Of a stretch of DNA of 52,109 nucleotides, positions 35,063-44,632 are shown in pieces; position 1 is the first letter of the stretch; every line of letters begins with the position of its first letter. Under the pieces are notes generated by a model. It did no database searches. It was given only the letters and a program-made list of their open reading frames with translations, and had not been told where the DNA came from. The stretch is taken from the NCBI GenBank assembly GCA_947040495.1, contig CAMRBQ010000010.1, positions 1-52,109 of the forward strand. Reading direction: 5' to 3'. The DNA is from an uncultured Spirochaetia bacterium (GTDB taxonomy: Bacteria > Spirochaetota > Brachyspiria > Brachyspirales > Brachyspiraceae). The position numbers and the translations under genes are program-made.

Positions 35063-36718
35063 TTACTCTTGGCTATCTTTACTTCTTATTTCTCTACGTA
35101 TAATTTTTCCAGATATAGTCTTAGGTAAATCATCTACAAAATCAATTACCCGTGGATATTTATACGGTGCTGTTATTTTCTTTACAAAGTTTTGTATATC
35201 TTTTTTCAAAGCATCATCACCGGGCTTGAATTTTTTATCAAGTATTATAGTTGCCTTTATAGCCTGTCCTCTTATTTCATCAGGGACACCAGTCACAGCA
35301 CATTCTACAACAGCAGGATGTTCCATAAGTGCACTCTCTACTTCAAATGGACCTATTCTATATCCAGAGCTTTTTATAACATCGTCATTTCTACCAACAA
35401 ACCAATAAAAGCCATCTTCATCACAATAGGCTACATCACCTGTATGATATATGCCTTGTTTTAAAGATTTTTCTGTATATTCATCTAAATGATATCTTTG
35501 AAAAATACCAAATGGTCTGGCCTCTCCTTCAAGCCTTATTACAACCTCACCAGTTTCTCCAGGCTCACACATATAATCATCTTGGTCAACAATCTGTATA
35601 TTCCAACCAGCGGCAGGTTTTCCCATTGAACCTATCCTCGGCTCATCCCAAGGCCAGCAAGCCAACATAACTGTAGTTTCAGTTTGTCCGAATCCTTCTT
35701 TTATTTCTAAGTCTGTCATTTCTTTAAATTTATTAAATATTTCAGGATTTAAAGGCTCCCCTGCGCTTCTTAGTTTTTTTAAACTAGATATATCATATTT
35801 ATTAAAATCTTCCAAAAGTAAAAATCTATATACTGTTGGAGGTGCACAAAAACTTGTAATTTTATGTTTATCTATCATCACAAGTAATTCCTCTGGGACA
35901 AATTTTTCAAAGTCATAAACAAATACAGTAGCCTCTGCAATCCATTGACCATATAATTTACCCCAAGAACATTTAGCCCATCCCGAATCTGAAAGTGTAA
36001 GATGTAAATCCCCTGGGACTAAGTCATGCCAATAACATGCTGTGTTTATATGTCCTAATGGATATGTGAAATCATGTATTGTTAATTTTGGATAACTTGC
36101 AGTACCACTTGTAAAATAGGCGAGCATTACGTCATTATCTGAGGCAAAGTCGTCACCTTGGGGCTTTTTGAAATCATTATGGTTATATTTTTCATATTCA
36201 AAAGATTGCCAACCATTTGGTACCTCGCCATCTAATACAATTTTCATTTGTGGTTGTGCTTCTGATTCGTTTATAGCATTAATAATGACTGTATCATTAA
36301 CCGACAGTATGACCTTTACATTAGCCTCACTTACTCTATAAGAAACGTCATGGGCTGTGAGTAAATATGTTGCTGGTATTGGGATAACACCAAGACGACA
36401 TAATGCCATCATGTTCACCCAAAATTGCCAATGCCTTTTTAGTACAAACATTACATGGTCGCCTTTTTTTAATCCTTTGTCCTGCCAAAATAATGCTGCT
36501 TGTTTTGATAAATCTGATAACTCTTTAAATGTTATTATTATTTTTTCATCTTTATCATTGACCCAGTAAAGGGCTACCATATCAGGTTTTTCATCGGCTA
36601 AGGCATCTAAAACATCATAGGCGAAATTGAAATTATTTGGTTTTCTTATTCTACAGTTCGCTTTATAATCATCGTATGATTTAAACTCGCTCCTAGTCAA
36701 AAATCTATCTCTAAACAT
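35063..36718 (-). CDS. AMP-forming acyl-CoA synthetase
   Basis: 551-residue adenylate-forming ligase that activates a carboxylic acid to its CoA thioester. Motifs in order: P-loop-like YFTSGTASYPKLTIHD, GEPLNPEIFNKF, GFGQTETTVMLACWP, YHTGDVAYCDEDGF, the hinge GRNDDVIKSSGYRIGPFEVE and the catalytic Lys in PKTISGKIIRREI. Resemblance is to medium-chain or acetyl-CoA synthetase-like enzymes; the acid is not determined. The upstream gene, 35 bases away, encodes an XRE-cupin regulator, a pairing seen in anaerobes, so the synthetase is probably under its control. A strong terminator follows. Confidence 0.88.
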   Translation of the reverse strand: MFRDRFLTRSEFKSYDDYKANCRIRKPNNFNFAYDVLDALADEKPDMVALYWVNDKDEKIIITFKELSDLSKQAALFWQDKGLKKGDHVMFVLKRHWQFWVNMMALCRLGVIPIPATYLLTAHDVSYRVSEANVKVILSVNDTVIINAINESEAQPQMKIVLDGEVPNGWQSFEYEKYNHNDFKKPQGDDFASDNDVMLAYFTSGTASYPKLTIHDFTYPLGHINTACYWHDLVPGDLHLTLSDSGWAKCSWGKLYGQWIAEATVFVYDFEKFVPEELLVMIDKHKITSFCAPPTVYRFLLLEDFNKYDISSLKKLRSAGEPLNPEIFNKFKEMTDLEIKEGFGQTETTVMLACWPWDEPRIGSMGKPAAGWNIQIVDQDDYMCEPGETGEVVIRLEGEARPFGIFQRYHLDEYTEKSLKQGIYHTGDVAYCDEDGFYWFVGRNDDVIKSSGYRIGPFEVESALMEHPAVVECAVTGVPDEIRGQAIKATIILDKKFKPGDDALKKDIQNFVKKITAPYKYPRVIDFVDDLPKTISGKIIRREIRSKDSQE

Positions 36719-36753
36719 TTTATTATATTCCTTAAATTAATTTTTTAATGAAG

Positions 36754-37305
36754 CTACATTATTATAACAAGTAGCTCGGCATTTTCATTGCCTAATGCTT
36801 TAAGCCCATGCGATACAGATGAATTAAAGAAAATACTATCGCCTTTCCCTAAAATAATCTTTTTATTTCCAAGCATAAGTTCTACTTTACCTTCAAGTAT
36901 ATAATTAAATTCTTGTCCATCATGCTTATTTGTTGGTGAATTAGGTGATTTGTCAGTATTAACAATTACATGATATGGTTCTCCTCTTTTTCCTTTGAAG
37001 TTACTAGTGAGTGCTTGATAACTATACTCACTATTTCTTTCAATATATGTGCCTTTATTGGCATATGTTACAGAATAAAGGCTATTATGAGGACTTTCAC
37101 CTGTTAGAACTTCAGAAATATCTATACCACATTTTTGACATATCTGATGCATCACACTAACAGGGATATCAATTTCACCAGATTCATATTTATTATATTG
37201 CTCTTCAGTTATCCCTCCATACGAAGCCATTTCTTCACTACTTAAATCAAGGGCATCTCTTAACCCTTTTAATCTTTGTGCGATATCCTTAAAAAGATTA
37301 TCCAT
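36754..37305 (-). CDS. XRE-family regulator with C-terminal cupin domain
   Basis: 183 residues. The N-terminal 65 residues form an XRE helix-turn-helix (LKGLRDALDLSSEEMASYGG, YNKYESGEIDIPVSVMHQIC) and residues about 110-183 a single cupin barrel (HDGQEFNYILEGKVELMLGN, ILGKGDSIFFNSSVSHGLKA). In this class the cupin binds a small effector and modulates DNA binding. It is transcribed with the acyl-CoA synthetase gene. The 301-base region upstream has palindromes that could be its operators. Confidence 0.88.
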   Translation of the reverse strand: MDNLFKDIAQRLKGLRDALDLSSEEMASYGGITEEQYNKYESGEIDIPVSVMHQICQKCGIDISEVLTGESPHNSLYSVTYANKGTYIERNSEYSYQALTSNFKGKRGEPYHVIVNTDKSPNSPTNKHDGQEFNYILEGKVELMLGNKKIILGKGDSIFFNSSVSHGLKALGNENAELLVIIM

Positions 37306-37606
37306 ATTTTTTCTCCTTTAGATTAAAAAATTTTAAAATTACTCTATAAATTACCATGATAGTGTCATAGTTTAATTTTTTTATTAAATATATATTTTAG
37401 TTATTTGTGGCACTACAATGCCAAAGTTATGATATAGCCTCGTACTAGACGAGGACAATAATGCTGCTAATAGATAAGACGCATATATTTGAAACATATG
37501 TAGATACATTATTTATTTTTTTCATAATGGCACTCTGCGTCAATTAGACATTTTTAGATTAAAAAAATAGTACTATAATTTGATAAAAAAGTCAAGAAAA
37601 ATCTAA
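37306..37606. other. intergenic region with clustered GC-richer hairpins
   Basis: 301 bases between the uvrB end and the start of the XRE-cupin gene. It holds three inverted repeats: TGGCA/TGCCA (37408-37412 with 37419-37423), CCTCGT/ACGAGG (37438-37443 with 37449-37454) and GACGCA/TGCGTC (37478-37483 with 37536-37541). TGGCACT occurs twice, at 37408 and 37528. No open frame is convincing. These could be operator sites for the XRE regulator or a structured RNA; no strand is favoured. Confidence 0.4.
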
Positions 37607-39649
37607 TTATAATATATTAGTTTTTTTGACAGTCTTTTTACTTTTATGTTTATTTTTTAATTCATTTATTTTTTCTCTTAGTTCAATAGCCTTTTCAAAC
37701 TCTAGGTTTTCTGATGCTTTAATCATTGCTTCTTCAAGTTTTTGTATATAATTTTCTTTATCTTTTTTGGGATCAATTTTAACGGCTTCATTAAATCTTT
37801 TGAAGTCAAAATGTAGTTCATAGTTTGGAGTGTTTTTTTCTTCACGAACGATAATATCTTGTACTTTTTTTATAATAGTAAGTGGTGTTATATTATGCTC
37901 TTTATTATATGCTGTTTGTTTTTCACGCCTTCGATAAGTCTCATCAATACATTCTTGCATAGCACTACTCATTTTATCGGCAAACATTATAACATGTCCA
38001 TTTGAATTTCTAGCCGCACGCCCTACAATCTGAATAAGACTAGTGGTGCTTCTAAGAAATCCAATTTTGTCAGCATCTAATATGGCAATTAGAGAAACCT
38101 CGGGAACATCAAGCCCTTCTCTAAGTAAATTAATTCCAACGAGAACATCAAATACACCGAGCCTAAGGTCTCGAAGAATCTCTACTCTTTCGACAGTTGT
38201 AATATCTGAGTGTAGATATCTAGTATTTACATTATTTTCATTTAAAAATATTGTGAGGTCTTCAGCCATTTTTTTTGTAAGAGTGGTTATAAATACACGT
38301 TCATTTTTTGCGGCAGTTTTTCTACATTCTTGAATTATTATATCTATCTGTCCATCAATGGGGAGAACGGTAATACTAGGGTCGATGAGCCCAGTGGGTC
38401 TAATGATTTGTTCTGCGACACTAACACTACGTTTGACTTCATATTCGGCAGGGGTTGCACTTACATATATAGTATCATGGGTAATATTTTCAAATTCTTC
38501 ATAAACTAATGGTCTATTATCTAAAGCAGAGGGTAGCCTGAATCCATAATCAACAAGCGTTTGTTTGCGGCTTCTATCGCCATGATACATACCTCGAATT
38601 TGAGGGAGGCTAACATGTGATTCGTCTATTATTGTTAAAAAATCATCTGGAAAATAATCTAACAAACAAGCGGGTCTCTCGCCTGCTACACGACCAGAAA
38701 GTGGTCTCGAATAATTTTCAATACCTGAACAATATCCGACCTCTTTGAGCATTTCTATATCATACCTTGTACGTTGATATAATCTTTTTGCCTCAACAAT
38801 TTTACCTTCTTTTTCAAGTTCGCTATATCGAAAATCTAATTCTTCTTCTATAAGTTTTATACCATTTACAAGTTTATCCTCTGACATAACAAAATGTTTT
38901 GCGGGATATACAACAGCCTTGTCTTGAATGGCCAATTTTTCTCTTGTAATGGGATGGAGTTTTGTAATGCATTCGACAGTATCTCCAAAGAATTCTATAC
39001 GTATAATCTCATCGAGATAGGCACTCATTATTTCAATCGTATCGCCGATGACCCTAAATTTACTACGTTCGATAGTATCACGTGTCCTTTCATATTGGAT
39101 AGAAATAAGCGACTCTATTATGCTATCTCTATCGGCATCGCCACCAACTTCAATGGGTATATACATCTGTCTATAATCTTCAGGCGAACCAAGACCATAT
39201 ATACATGAAACACTCGAAACTATAATTACATCCCGCCTTTCAAGTAGAGACGTTGTAGCCTTTAAACGAAGTCTTTCTATTTCATCATTGATATCAGCAT
39301 CTTTGTCGATATATAAATCACGAGAGGGCACATATGCCTCGGGTTGATAATAATCATAATATGAAACAAAATACTCTATGGCATTTTCTGGAAAAAAATC
39401 TTTGAATTCTCTATATAATTGTGCGGCAAGTGTTTTGTTATGGGACATGATAAGCGTTGGTCTATTTAATGCTTGTATAACATTTGCCATTGTAAATGTT
39501 TTACCACTACCAGTAACGCCCAAGAGTGTCTGACATATACTTTCATTAGCATCACTTTTTTTTGCTTCAAGCATTTTTACCAAAGATTCTATGGCTGTAA
39601 TTTGGTCACCCGAAGGTTTAAAGTCTGCAGCTAATTTAAATTTTTCCAT
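37607..39649 (-). CDS. uvrB: UvrABC system protein B
   Basis: UvrB verifies DNA damage in nucleotide excision repair, working with UvrA and UvrC. 680 residues, standard length. Walker A LLGVTGSGKTFTM (residues 44-51 core), the beta-hairpin YYDYYQPEAYVPSRDLYI, helicase motifs TIIDESHVSLPQ, VGINLLREGLDVPEVSL and QIVGRAARNSNGHVIMFAD, and the C-terminal UVR domain (KLEEAMIKASENLEFEKAIE) that contacts UvrC. All key residues appear intact. It stands alone, in the minus direction. Confidence 0.96.
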   Translation of the reverse strand: MEKFKLAADFKPSGDQITAIESLVKMLEAKKSDANESICQTLLGVTGSGKTFTMANVIQALNRPTLIMSHNKTLAAQLYREFKDFFPENAIEYFVSYYDYYQPEAYVPSRDLYIDKDADINDEIERLRLKATTSLLERRDVIIVSSVSCIYGLGSPEDYRQMYIPIEVGGDADRDSIIESLISIQYERTRDTIERSKFRVIGDTIEIMSAYLDEIIRIEFFGDTVECITKLHPITREKLAIQDKAVVYPAKHFVMSEDKLVNGIKLIEEELDFRYSELEKEGKIVEAKRLYQRTRYDIEMLKEVGYCSGIENYSRPLSGRVAGERPACLLDYFPDDFLTIIDESHVSLPQIRGMYHGDRSRKQTLVDYGFRLPSALDNRPLVYEEFENITHDTIYVSATPAEYEVKRSVSVAEQIIRPTGLIDPSITVLPIDGQIDIIIQECRKTAAKNERVFITTLTKKMAEDLTIFLNENNVNTRYLHSDITTVERVEILRDLRLGVFDVLVGINLLREGLDVPEVSLIAILDADKIGFLRSTTSLIQIVGRAARNSNGHVIMFADKMSSAMQECIDETYRRREKQTAYNKEHNITPLTIIKKVQDIIVREEKNTPNYELHFDFKRFNEAVKIDPKKDKENYIQKLEEAMIKASENLEFEKAIELREKINELKNKHKSKKTVKKTNIL

Positions 39650-39702
39650 TTAATATATTTTAGTGTTTTGATAAATCAAGATTAATACTCTTTTATATAA
39701 AA

Positions 39703-40998
39703 CTAAAATCTCCAAACTAAAGATGCATTCAAGCCAAATGTAAAGGTAGAACTATTAATATTATCTGGATTAGTTATATATACAAAATCATCATCTAATG
39801 ATATTTGTGGTCCACCTAGTCCTTGTAGTTCAAATCCAAAAGTTAAATTTTCGATAGGGGTAAATTCAAAGCCCGCTTCAAATCCATATATAGCCCCATA
39901 TACACTATCATTACCAACGCCTTCATCTATACCACTAGCACCATGTTGGGCATATGATAAACCTAATATAGGTGTTCCATACATTGATATAGCATTGCCT
40001 ATAGAAGAATAAAATTTCACTGGAACTTTAATCTCTACTTTTACAGGGGTGTTGTTTCTTATATATTGTGCCATATGTGCTTGCCCGTCTAAGGCATTTA
40101 TCATTTCTGAACTGCTATTAAATCCTACTGCAATAGAGATATCAGGTTCTGCCAAAATAGTTATTGGATTAGTCATCAACTGTAGTCCCATTTCAGCTCC
40201 CGCAAAAACTGTTACAGCATGCCCATCACTATATGTAGTACTAGAAGTTTTTTGGCTACCGCTATTAATACCAAATCCAATTGTAGTTTCAATATATGTA
40301 AAGGCAATGCCTCCTGTATTATATCTTACCTTTGGAAACACAGAAAAAGCCATATTGCCCTTTGGACTATCCTTTAATGCCGAAGCACTACTAGGCGCCC
40401 CAAAAGATGTTGAATAGTAATTCTTATTTGCAGCTGTGAATGAAAACGGAATATTTAATTCTACAGTATCATCAAGAAAAGTCATCCCAAAGGATATAGT
40501 ATGAGTTGTAATAAATCTATCGCTCACGCCGACAAAGGCATTTTGTATACTGTCAATAATATCTTCAGGACTTCCCGATGGGTCAAGACTAGCAGGAATT
40601 GCTTCTAATTCTCGTAAAGTAAGATTATGATATGAAAATTGATAGCCTAAGCCTATACCGATACCATTCACTTTCATCCCCGCCCCAACAAATATTTTTT
40701 TTGGGAATAAGAAAAATTGTTTGCTATCATCATTTACTATGACATTGCCATTTTCTAACGCGGTCTTATTTACTGTGAAATTATTGTTTAGTATTGCTGA
40801 ATCCACATCTAAAATAGAAAAACCAACATTAATATTATATTGTTCATAAACATTTATAGTAGCCTCTGCTCTGTCTAATCTAAATCTAGCATGATTCATA
40901 GATGTAATAATATCTGGGATACTCTCTGCATCTATATCTGCAAATGCTACAGAAAGGCTAATAAATAAAAAACATACTATAGAAGAAACTTTTTTCAT
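39703..40998 (-). CDS. outer-membrane beta-barrel protein, possibly Vsp-like
   Basis: 431 residues with a signal peptide (MKKVSSIVCFLFISLSVAFA). The chain shows many alternating strands and ends SLVWRF, with the terminal Phe typical of outer-membrane barrels. Stretches such as MNHARFRLDRAEATIN near the mature N-terminus vaguely recall the variable surface proteins (Vsp) of Brachyspira, but that link is uncertain and rests on memory. It is flanked by uvrB and, divergently, a lytic transglycosylase. Confidence 0.6.
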   Translation of the reverse strand: MKKVSSIVCFLFISLSVAFADIDAESIPDIITSMNHARFRLDRAEATINVYEQYNINVGFSILDVDSAILNNNFTVNKTALENGNVIVNDDSKQFFLFPKKIFVGAGMKVNGIGIGLGYQFSYHNLTLRELEAIPASLDPSGSPEDIIDSIQNAFVGVSDRFITTHTISFGMTFLDDTVELNIPFSFTAANKNYYSTSFGAPSSASALKDSPKGNMAFSVFPKVRYNTGGIAFTYIETTIGFGINSGSQKTSSTTYSDGHAVTVFAGAEMGLQLMTNPITILAEPDISIAVGFNSSSEMINALDGQAHMAQYIRNNTPVKVEIKVPVKFYSSIGNAISMYGTPILGLSYAQHGASGIDEGVGNDSVYGAIYGFEAGFEFTPIENLTFGFELQGLGGPQISLDDDFVYITNPDNINSSTFTFGLNASLVWRF

Positions 40999-41268
40999 TA
41001 TAAACTATCCTCATAAGGCTTTTAAATACACTGTAATACTAGAGGATTATATAAAATAACTAGGTAAATTACAAGTTGTTATATATTATTTTTCTATTTA
41101 AAGAAGTCATTGATATATTTATCGCTATAATTTTATTATAATGAAGTTGTATGGTTATAGTTTACAGGCAAGATTTTTGTGATAAATATTAATTATTTGA
41201 CAAAAAACTTTTGTTATCTTAATATACAAAATGTATTTTTGTTTTTAGAATATATATTAAGGCGATAT

Positions 41269-43467
41269 ATGAAATATTTTTATTCTGTTATTATTTTTAT
41301 TTTTTTGTTGGTAAGTATATTAAACCCACAAAAAAAACCAGACTATGGTAATGCATTTCTTTTATATAAACAAAAAGACTATACAAAGTCATATTCAAGT
41401 TTTAAGGTTATATTAGATAATAAAAATACAAATATAATAGGCGATTATGTTTTATACTATTTTGCTAGAAGTGCTATGAATATAGAAAAATATGAAGAGG
41501 CTGCTTCACATTTTAATCAAGTAATAAATGAGCATCCAGATTCACTACTAGTGCCTTATTCAAAACAATATATGGCTTTGTCAAAGTTTATAGTAAATGA
41601 CTTTATGGTGGATGATTTTTTTAATGGCAAGACACAAAATTGGATAAAAGAATTTGTTGCTACAAAATCTCTTCCAATAGTTATAAAAAATGGTAGACCT
41701 GATAAAGCCTCTTTGATTTCTAAAATATTAATAGACAGATATGATAGCATTGAAGGGGCTGCTTATTATCATAAAAATTATAAAGAGAATACTGCAAAAG
41801 ACAATGATATAAAATTTATTAGTAAACTAGCAAAGATATTTTATGATGCCGCCCAATATAATAATGCATTATATTATTATAATTTAATGACTATAAATAA
41901 TGACTATGCGGAAGAAAGTATGTATAGAATAGCTAGCATATATGAAAAGAAAGGGGAAAGGGCAAATGCTATTGATATGTATCATGCATATCTTAATAAT
42001 AAAAATTATAAAAAATATAGAAATATTGTCTCGTTTTCTATCGCAGAACAATATTATTTAATGAAAAAATATAATGCTTCAAATGATGCTTATATAAAAT
42101 ATATTCAAACATATAAAAACAAATCAAGCTATTTGCTTAGGTCTTATAGAAGAATTGTTGTGAATTATCTAAGAAATAATAACTTTACTAATGCAAAGCC
42201 GTATGTTGATTTTTTATATAAAAATTATCCAGATGAATATATGACAGATGTATCTTTGCGTAATTATATGAGGAAATCTTTTTTAGCATCAAATAAAAAA
42301 GAGTCATATGAAACAGTCGATAAAATTAAAACATTATATACAACAAGTATGAGAGTAGGCTATGGGCTTTCATGGGGGCGCTTTACATATTTAGAATTTG
42401 GAGATACAAATAGGGCGCTCGAAGAAGTACAAAAAACACTGCTTTATAGTAAAAACCCTCATCATATACTCGAAGCCTATTCGCTTGCAACAGATGAAAT
42501 GAAAAATCTTGTTTCTTTTAGTAATGATATATATTTCAAAGAGGCAAAAGATTATTATAGCAATGGCAATAAAGATAAAGCATATGAAAGATTAAATCGT
42601 ATTCAATTTAATGATGCAATTGTGCTACTTAGAGAAACCGCCTTTTTAAAAGATGTTAGAAAATTTTCTAAATCTATTATGATGGAAAATGATTTTGTAA
42701 AAGATTTTTATGCGAATAAAAGAGAAAGTGAGATTGCAAATGCTTTATCAATCTATACAAAAAAATCTTCTGACAAGGCTATTGTTTTATATTATTATGG
42801 CGATTATGAAAATGCCTATAATGAATTAAACACTGTCAAAAAAAATTATGATATGACTTTTGATATGTTTTACTTTTTTGAAAAAATACTTTTAGCCGAT
42901 GGTGATACATTCAGTTTTTTTAAGATGAGCAATGGCATAGGTAAATATTTTGGATATAATTATAATAATGTAGAATTGCTTCCAAATGAAATGCGTGTAT
43001 ATTCATATCCAAGATATTATGATGAATATGTATTGCCCGAGAGCAAGCATTATAAAATTGACGAATCATTTGTATATGCTATTATGCGAGAAGAGTCTAC
43101 ATTTAGAGATTATGTGAGTTCATGGGCTGGTGCTGTTGGTCTTATGCAGCTTATGCCCGCCACTGCTAGAATGGAAAATCAAAACAAAAGATATAATTAT
43201 GACCCGCTTGTTCTTACAAATGTGGAACAAAATATTAATTTTGGTATAGCTCATATAAATAGATTATTTAAAAACGAAAGCTATAAAAATTATATGCTTA
43301 TATCTGCAAAATATAATGCAGGCAGCGGCAATGCCAAAAAATGGACAGAGGCATATACGACAAATAATATGAGTTATTATTCACGCCTTGTTACATTTGA
43401 AGAGACTGAAAATTATATACAAAAAGTTATGGCGAGTTTTAATTTTTATGAGAGATTTTATAAATAG
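41269..43467 (+). CDS. soluble lytic murein transglycosylase with TPR-like repeats
   Basis: Peptidoglycan-cleaving enzyme of the Slt70 type. A signal peptide (MKYFYSVIIFIFLLVSIL) is followed by about 550 residues of helical TPR-like repeats (YEEAASHFNQVINEHPDS, YNNALYYYNLMTINND, GERANAIDMYHAYLNN) and a C-terminal SLT domain: catalytic Glu in YAIMREESTFRDYVSSWAGA, GLMQLMPATARM, and SAKYNAGSGNAKKW. The start chosen is the ATG at 41269 because AGGCG precedes it and the signal peptide begins there; a GTG at 41179 would add 30 residues with no such signal. It acts in the periplasm. Confidence 0.87.
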   Translation: MKYFYSVIIFIFLLVSILNPQKKPDYGNAFLLYKQKDYTKSYSSFKVILDNKNTNIIGDYVLYYFARSAMNIEKYEEAASHFNQVINEHPDSLLVPYSKQYMALSKFIVNDFMVDDFFNGKTQNWIKEFVATKSLPIVIKNGRPDKASLISKILIDRYDSIEGAAYYHKNYKENTAKDNDIKFISKLAKIFYDAAQYNNALYYYNLMTINNDYAEESMYRIASIYEKKGERANAIDMYHAYLNNKNYKKYRNIVSFSIAEQYYLMKKYNASNDAYIKYIQTYKNKSSYLLRSYRRIVVNYLRNNNFTNAKPYVDFLYKNYPDEYMTDVSLRNYMRKSFLASNKKESYETVDKIKTLYTTSMRVGYGLSWGRFTYLEFGDTNRALEEVQKTLLYSKNPHHILEAYSLATDEMKNLVSFSNDIYFKEAKDYYSNGNKDKAYERLNRIQFNDAIVLLRETAFLKDVRKFSKSIMMENDFVKDFYANKRESEIANALSIYTKKSSDKAIVLYYYGDYENAYNELNTVKKNYDMTFDMFYFFEKILLADGDTFSFFKMSNGIGKYFGYNYNNVELLPNEMRVYSYPRYYDEYVLPESKHYKIDESFVYAIMREESTFRDYVSSWAGAVGLMQLMPATARMENQNKRYNYDPLVLTNVEQNINFGIAHINRLFKNESYKNYMLISAKYNAGSGNAKKWTEAYTTNNMSYYSRLVTFEETENYIQKVMASFNFYERFYK

Positions 43468-43504
43468 CCGATATAAATTAATATAATTTTCATGTATTAG
43501 GTAG

Positions 43505-43533
43505 TTGCAAAATATAAAATTATATTGTATATT
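43505..43533 (+). promoter_or_regulatory. promoter of tRNA-Leu
   Basis: TTGCAA at 43505-43510, 17-base spacer, TATATT at 43528-43533, ending 12 bases before the tRNA. Confidence 0.55.
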
Positions 43534-43545
43534 AAATGCTCTAAA

Positions 43546-43627
43546 GCGAGGGTGGCGAAACTGGTAGACGCACTAGACTTAGGATCTAACGCCATTAGGC
43601 GTGGGGGTTCGACTCCCCCCTCTCGCA
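43546..43627 (+). tRNA. tRNA-Leu (anticodon TAG)
   Basis: 82 bases fold as a class II tRNA. The acceptor arm GCGAGGG pairs with CTCTCGC (one G-U pair), with discriminator A at 43627 and no encoded CCA. The anticodon stem TAGA/TCTA holds the loop CTTAGGA, giving anticodon TAG for the Leu codon CUA. The long variable arm AACGCC-ATTA-GGCGT and the T arm GGGGG-TTCGACT-CCCCC are intact. It lies between the lytic transglycosylase and the convergent deoR-type gene. Confidence 0.96.
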
Positions 43628-43644
43628 ATTTTATACTATTTTGT

Positions 43645-44418
43645 TTAATCTATAGATAAAACATCGACGCCATGTTCTTCTATACTTGTTCTTGTATAGT
43701 TGTCAATAAAATCAGTTATCAGTATGTCTATATCGCAAATGTTTGAGAATTTAGCTAGTTTATGCTTCTCAAATTTTGAATTATCGCATAATAATATATT
43801 TTGAGCGGCACATTTTATCATAGATGACTTAATATCAGAGAGAGAGAGTAGGCCAACAGATAGTCCTCTTTCAAGAGAAATCCCTCCAGCTGACAAAAAT
43901 GACTTATCAGCACTAAGTTCATGTAGCATTTTTTGTGCATGTATACCCGAACTCCAATGAAAACCATTATGTATAACACCACCTAACATGACAATATTAA
44001 AATTATTCGGCTCTAGTATAGAAACACATGTTATATCATTTGTTATTATAGTGAGTTCTTTTTTTTTATAAAGTATTTTTGCAAGCTCATGTATTGTTGT
44101 ACCAGAGTCTAATATTAGTGTATCGCCATCATCTACAAGATTTAATGCTGCTTTTGCAATATTTTGCTTTGCTGTAATATTGTATTTTCTCGAAGATAAA
44201 TCTAATTCTTGAGATGACTTAGATTTAACCATAGCCCCTCCATGGGTTCGCATTATAAGACCAGTTTTTTCAAGATCCCTTAAATCATTCCTTATAGTCG
44301 CTATTGATACCTTAAAATTTTTGCTTAGTTCATTGGCAGTTGCTTTTTTATTTTTATTTATATATTCGGTTATCTGCATCTTTCTTTCTTCCGCAAATAA
44401 AATATCTTCATTAGCCAT
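43645..44418 (-). CDS. DeoR-family transcriptional repressor
   Basis: 257 residues. The N-terminal winged helix (MQITEYINKNKKATANELSK, VSIATIRNDLRDLEKTGLIM, THGGAMV) is followed by the DeoR sugar-phosphate sensor domain (DGDTLILDSGTTIHELAKIL, ITNDITCVSIL, ILLCDNSKFEKHKL). Regulators of this family respond to phosphorylated sugars. It is divergent from the pentose operon, so it probably represses that operon and itself. ATG at 44418 is chosen: GGAG lies nine bases before it, whereas the upstream TTG at 44433 overlaps that site. Confidence 0.88.
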   Translation of the reverse strand: MANEDILFAEERKMQITEYINKNKKATANELSKNFKVSIATIRNDLRDLEKTGLIMRTHGGAMVKSKSSQELDLSSRKYNITAKQNIAKAALNLVDDGDTLILDSGTTIHELAKILYKKKELTIITNDITCVSILEPNNFNIVMLGGVIHNGFHWSSGIHAQKMLHELSADKSFLSAGGISLERGLSVGLLSLSDIKSSMIKCAAQNILLCDNSKFEKHKLAKFSNICDIDILITDFIDNYTRTSIEEHGVDVLSID

Positions 44419-44555
44419 ATCGTTTTTCTCCAAATAAAAATGAATATTTAATTAAAACAGTGTATTGTTAAGTATAATTTTTTTCATACAAAAGTCAATA
44501 ATAACTATCAAATAATAATTATCAATAATAAACAGTAAAAATAAATAAATAAAAC

Positions 44556-44583
44556 TTGACAACGCTAATTAAATAACTATACT
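44556..44583 (+). promoter_or_regulatory. promoter of the pentose operon with flanking ACAGTG motifs
   Basis: TTGACA at 44556-44561, 16-base spacer, TATACT at 44578-44583, 50 bases before the first ATG. ACAGTG motifs lie on both sides: ACAGTGTATTGTT at 44457-44469 and ACAGTGAAGAAACAAT at 44593-44608, the latter just after the -10 element where a repressor could block transcription. These are candidate sites for the divergent DeoR-type regulator. Confidence 0.6.
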
Positions 44584-44632
44584 TAATAAAATACAGTGAA
44601 GAAACAATAATAAACAACAAGGAGTCTGTCGT

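Noticed and set aside
37306..37606. SRP RNA or tmRNA
   Set aside because: The conserved SRP apical loop (GGAAG...GCAGCC) and the tmRNA tRNA-like ends are absent.
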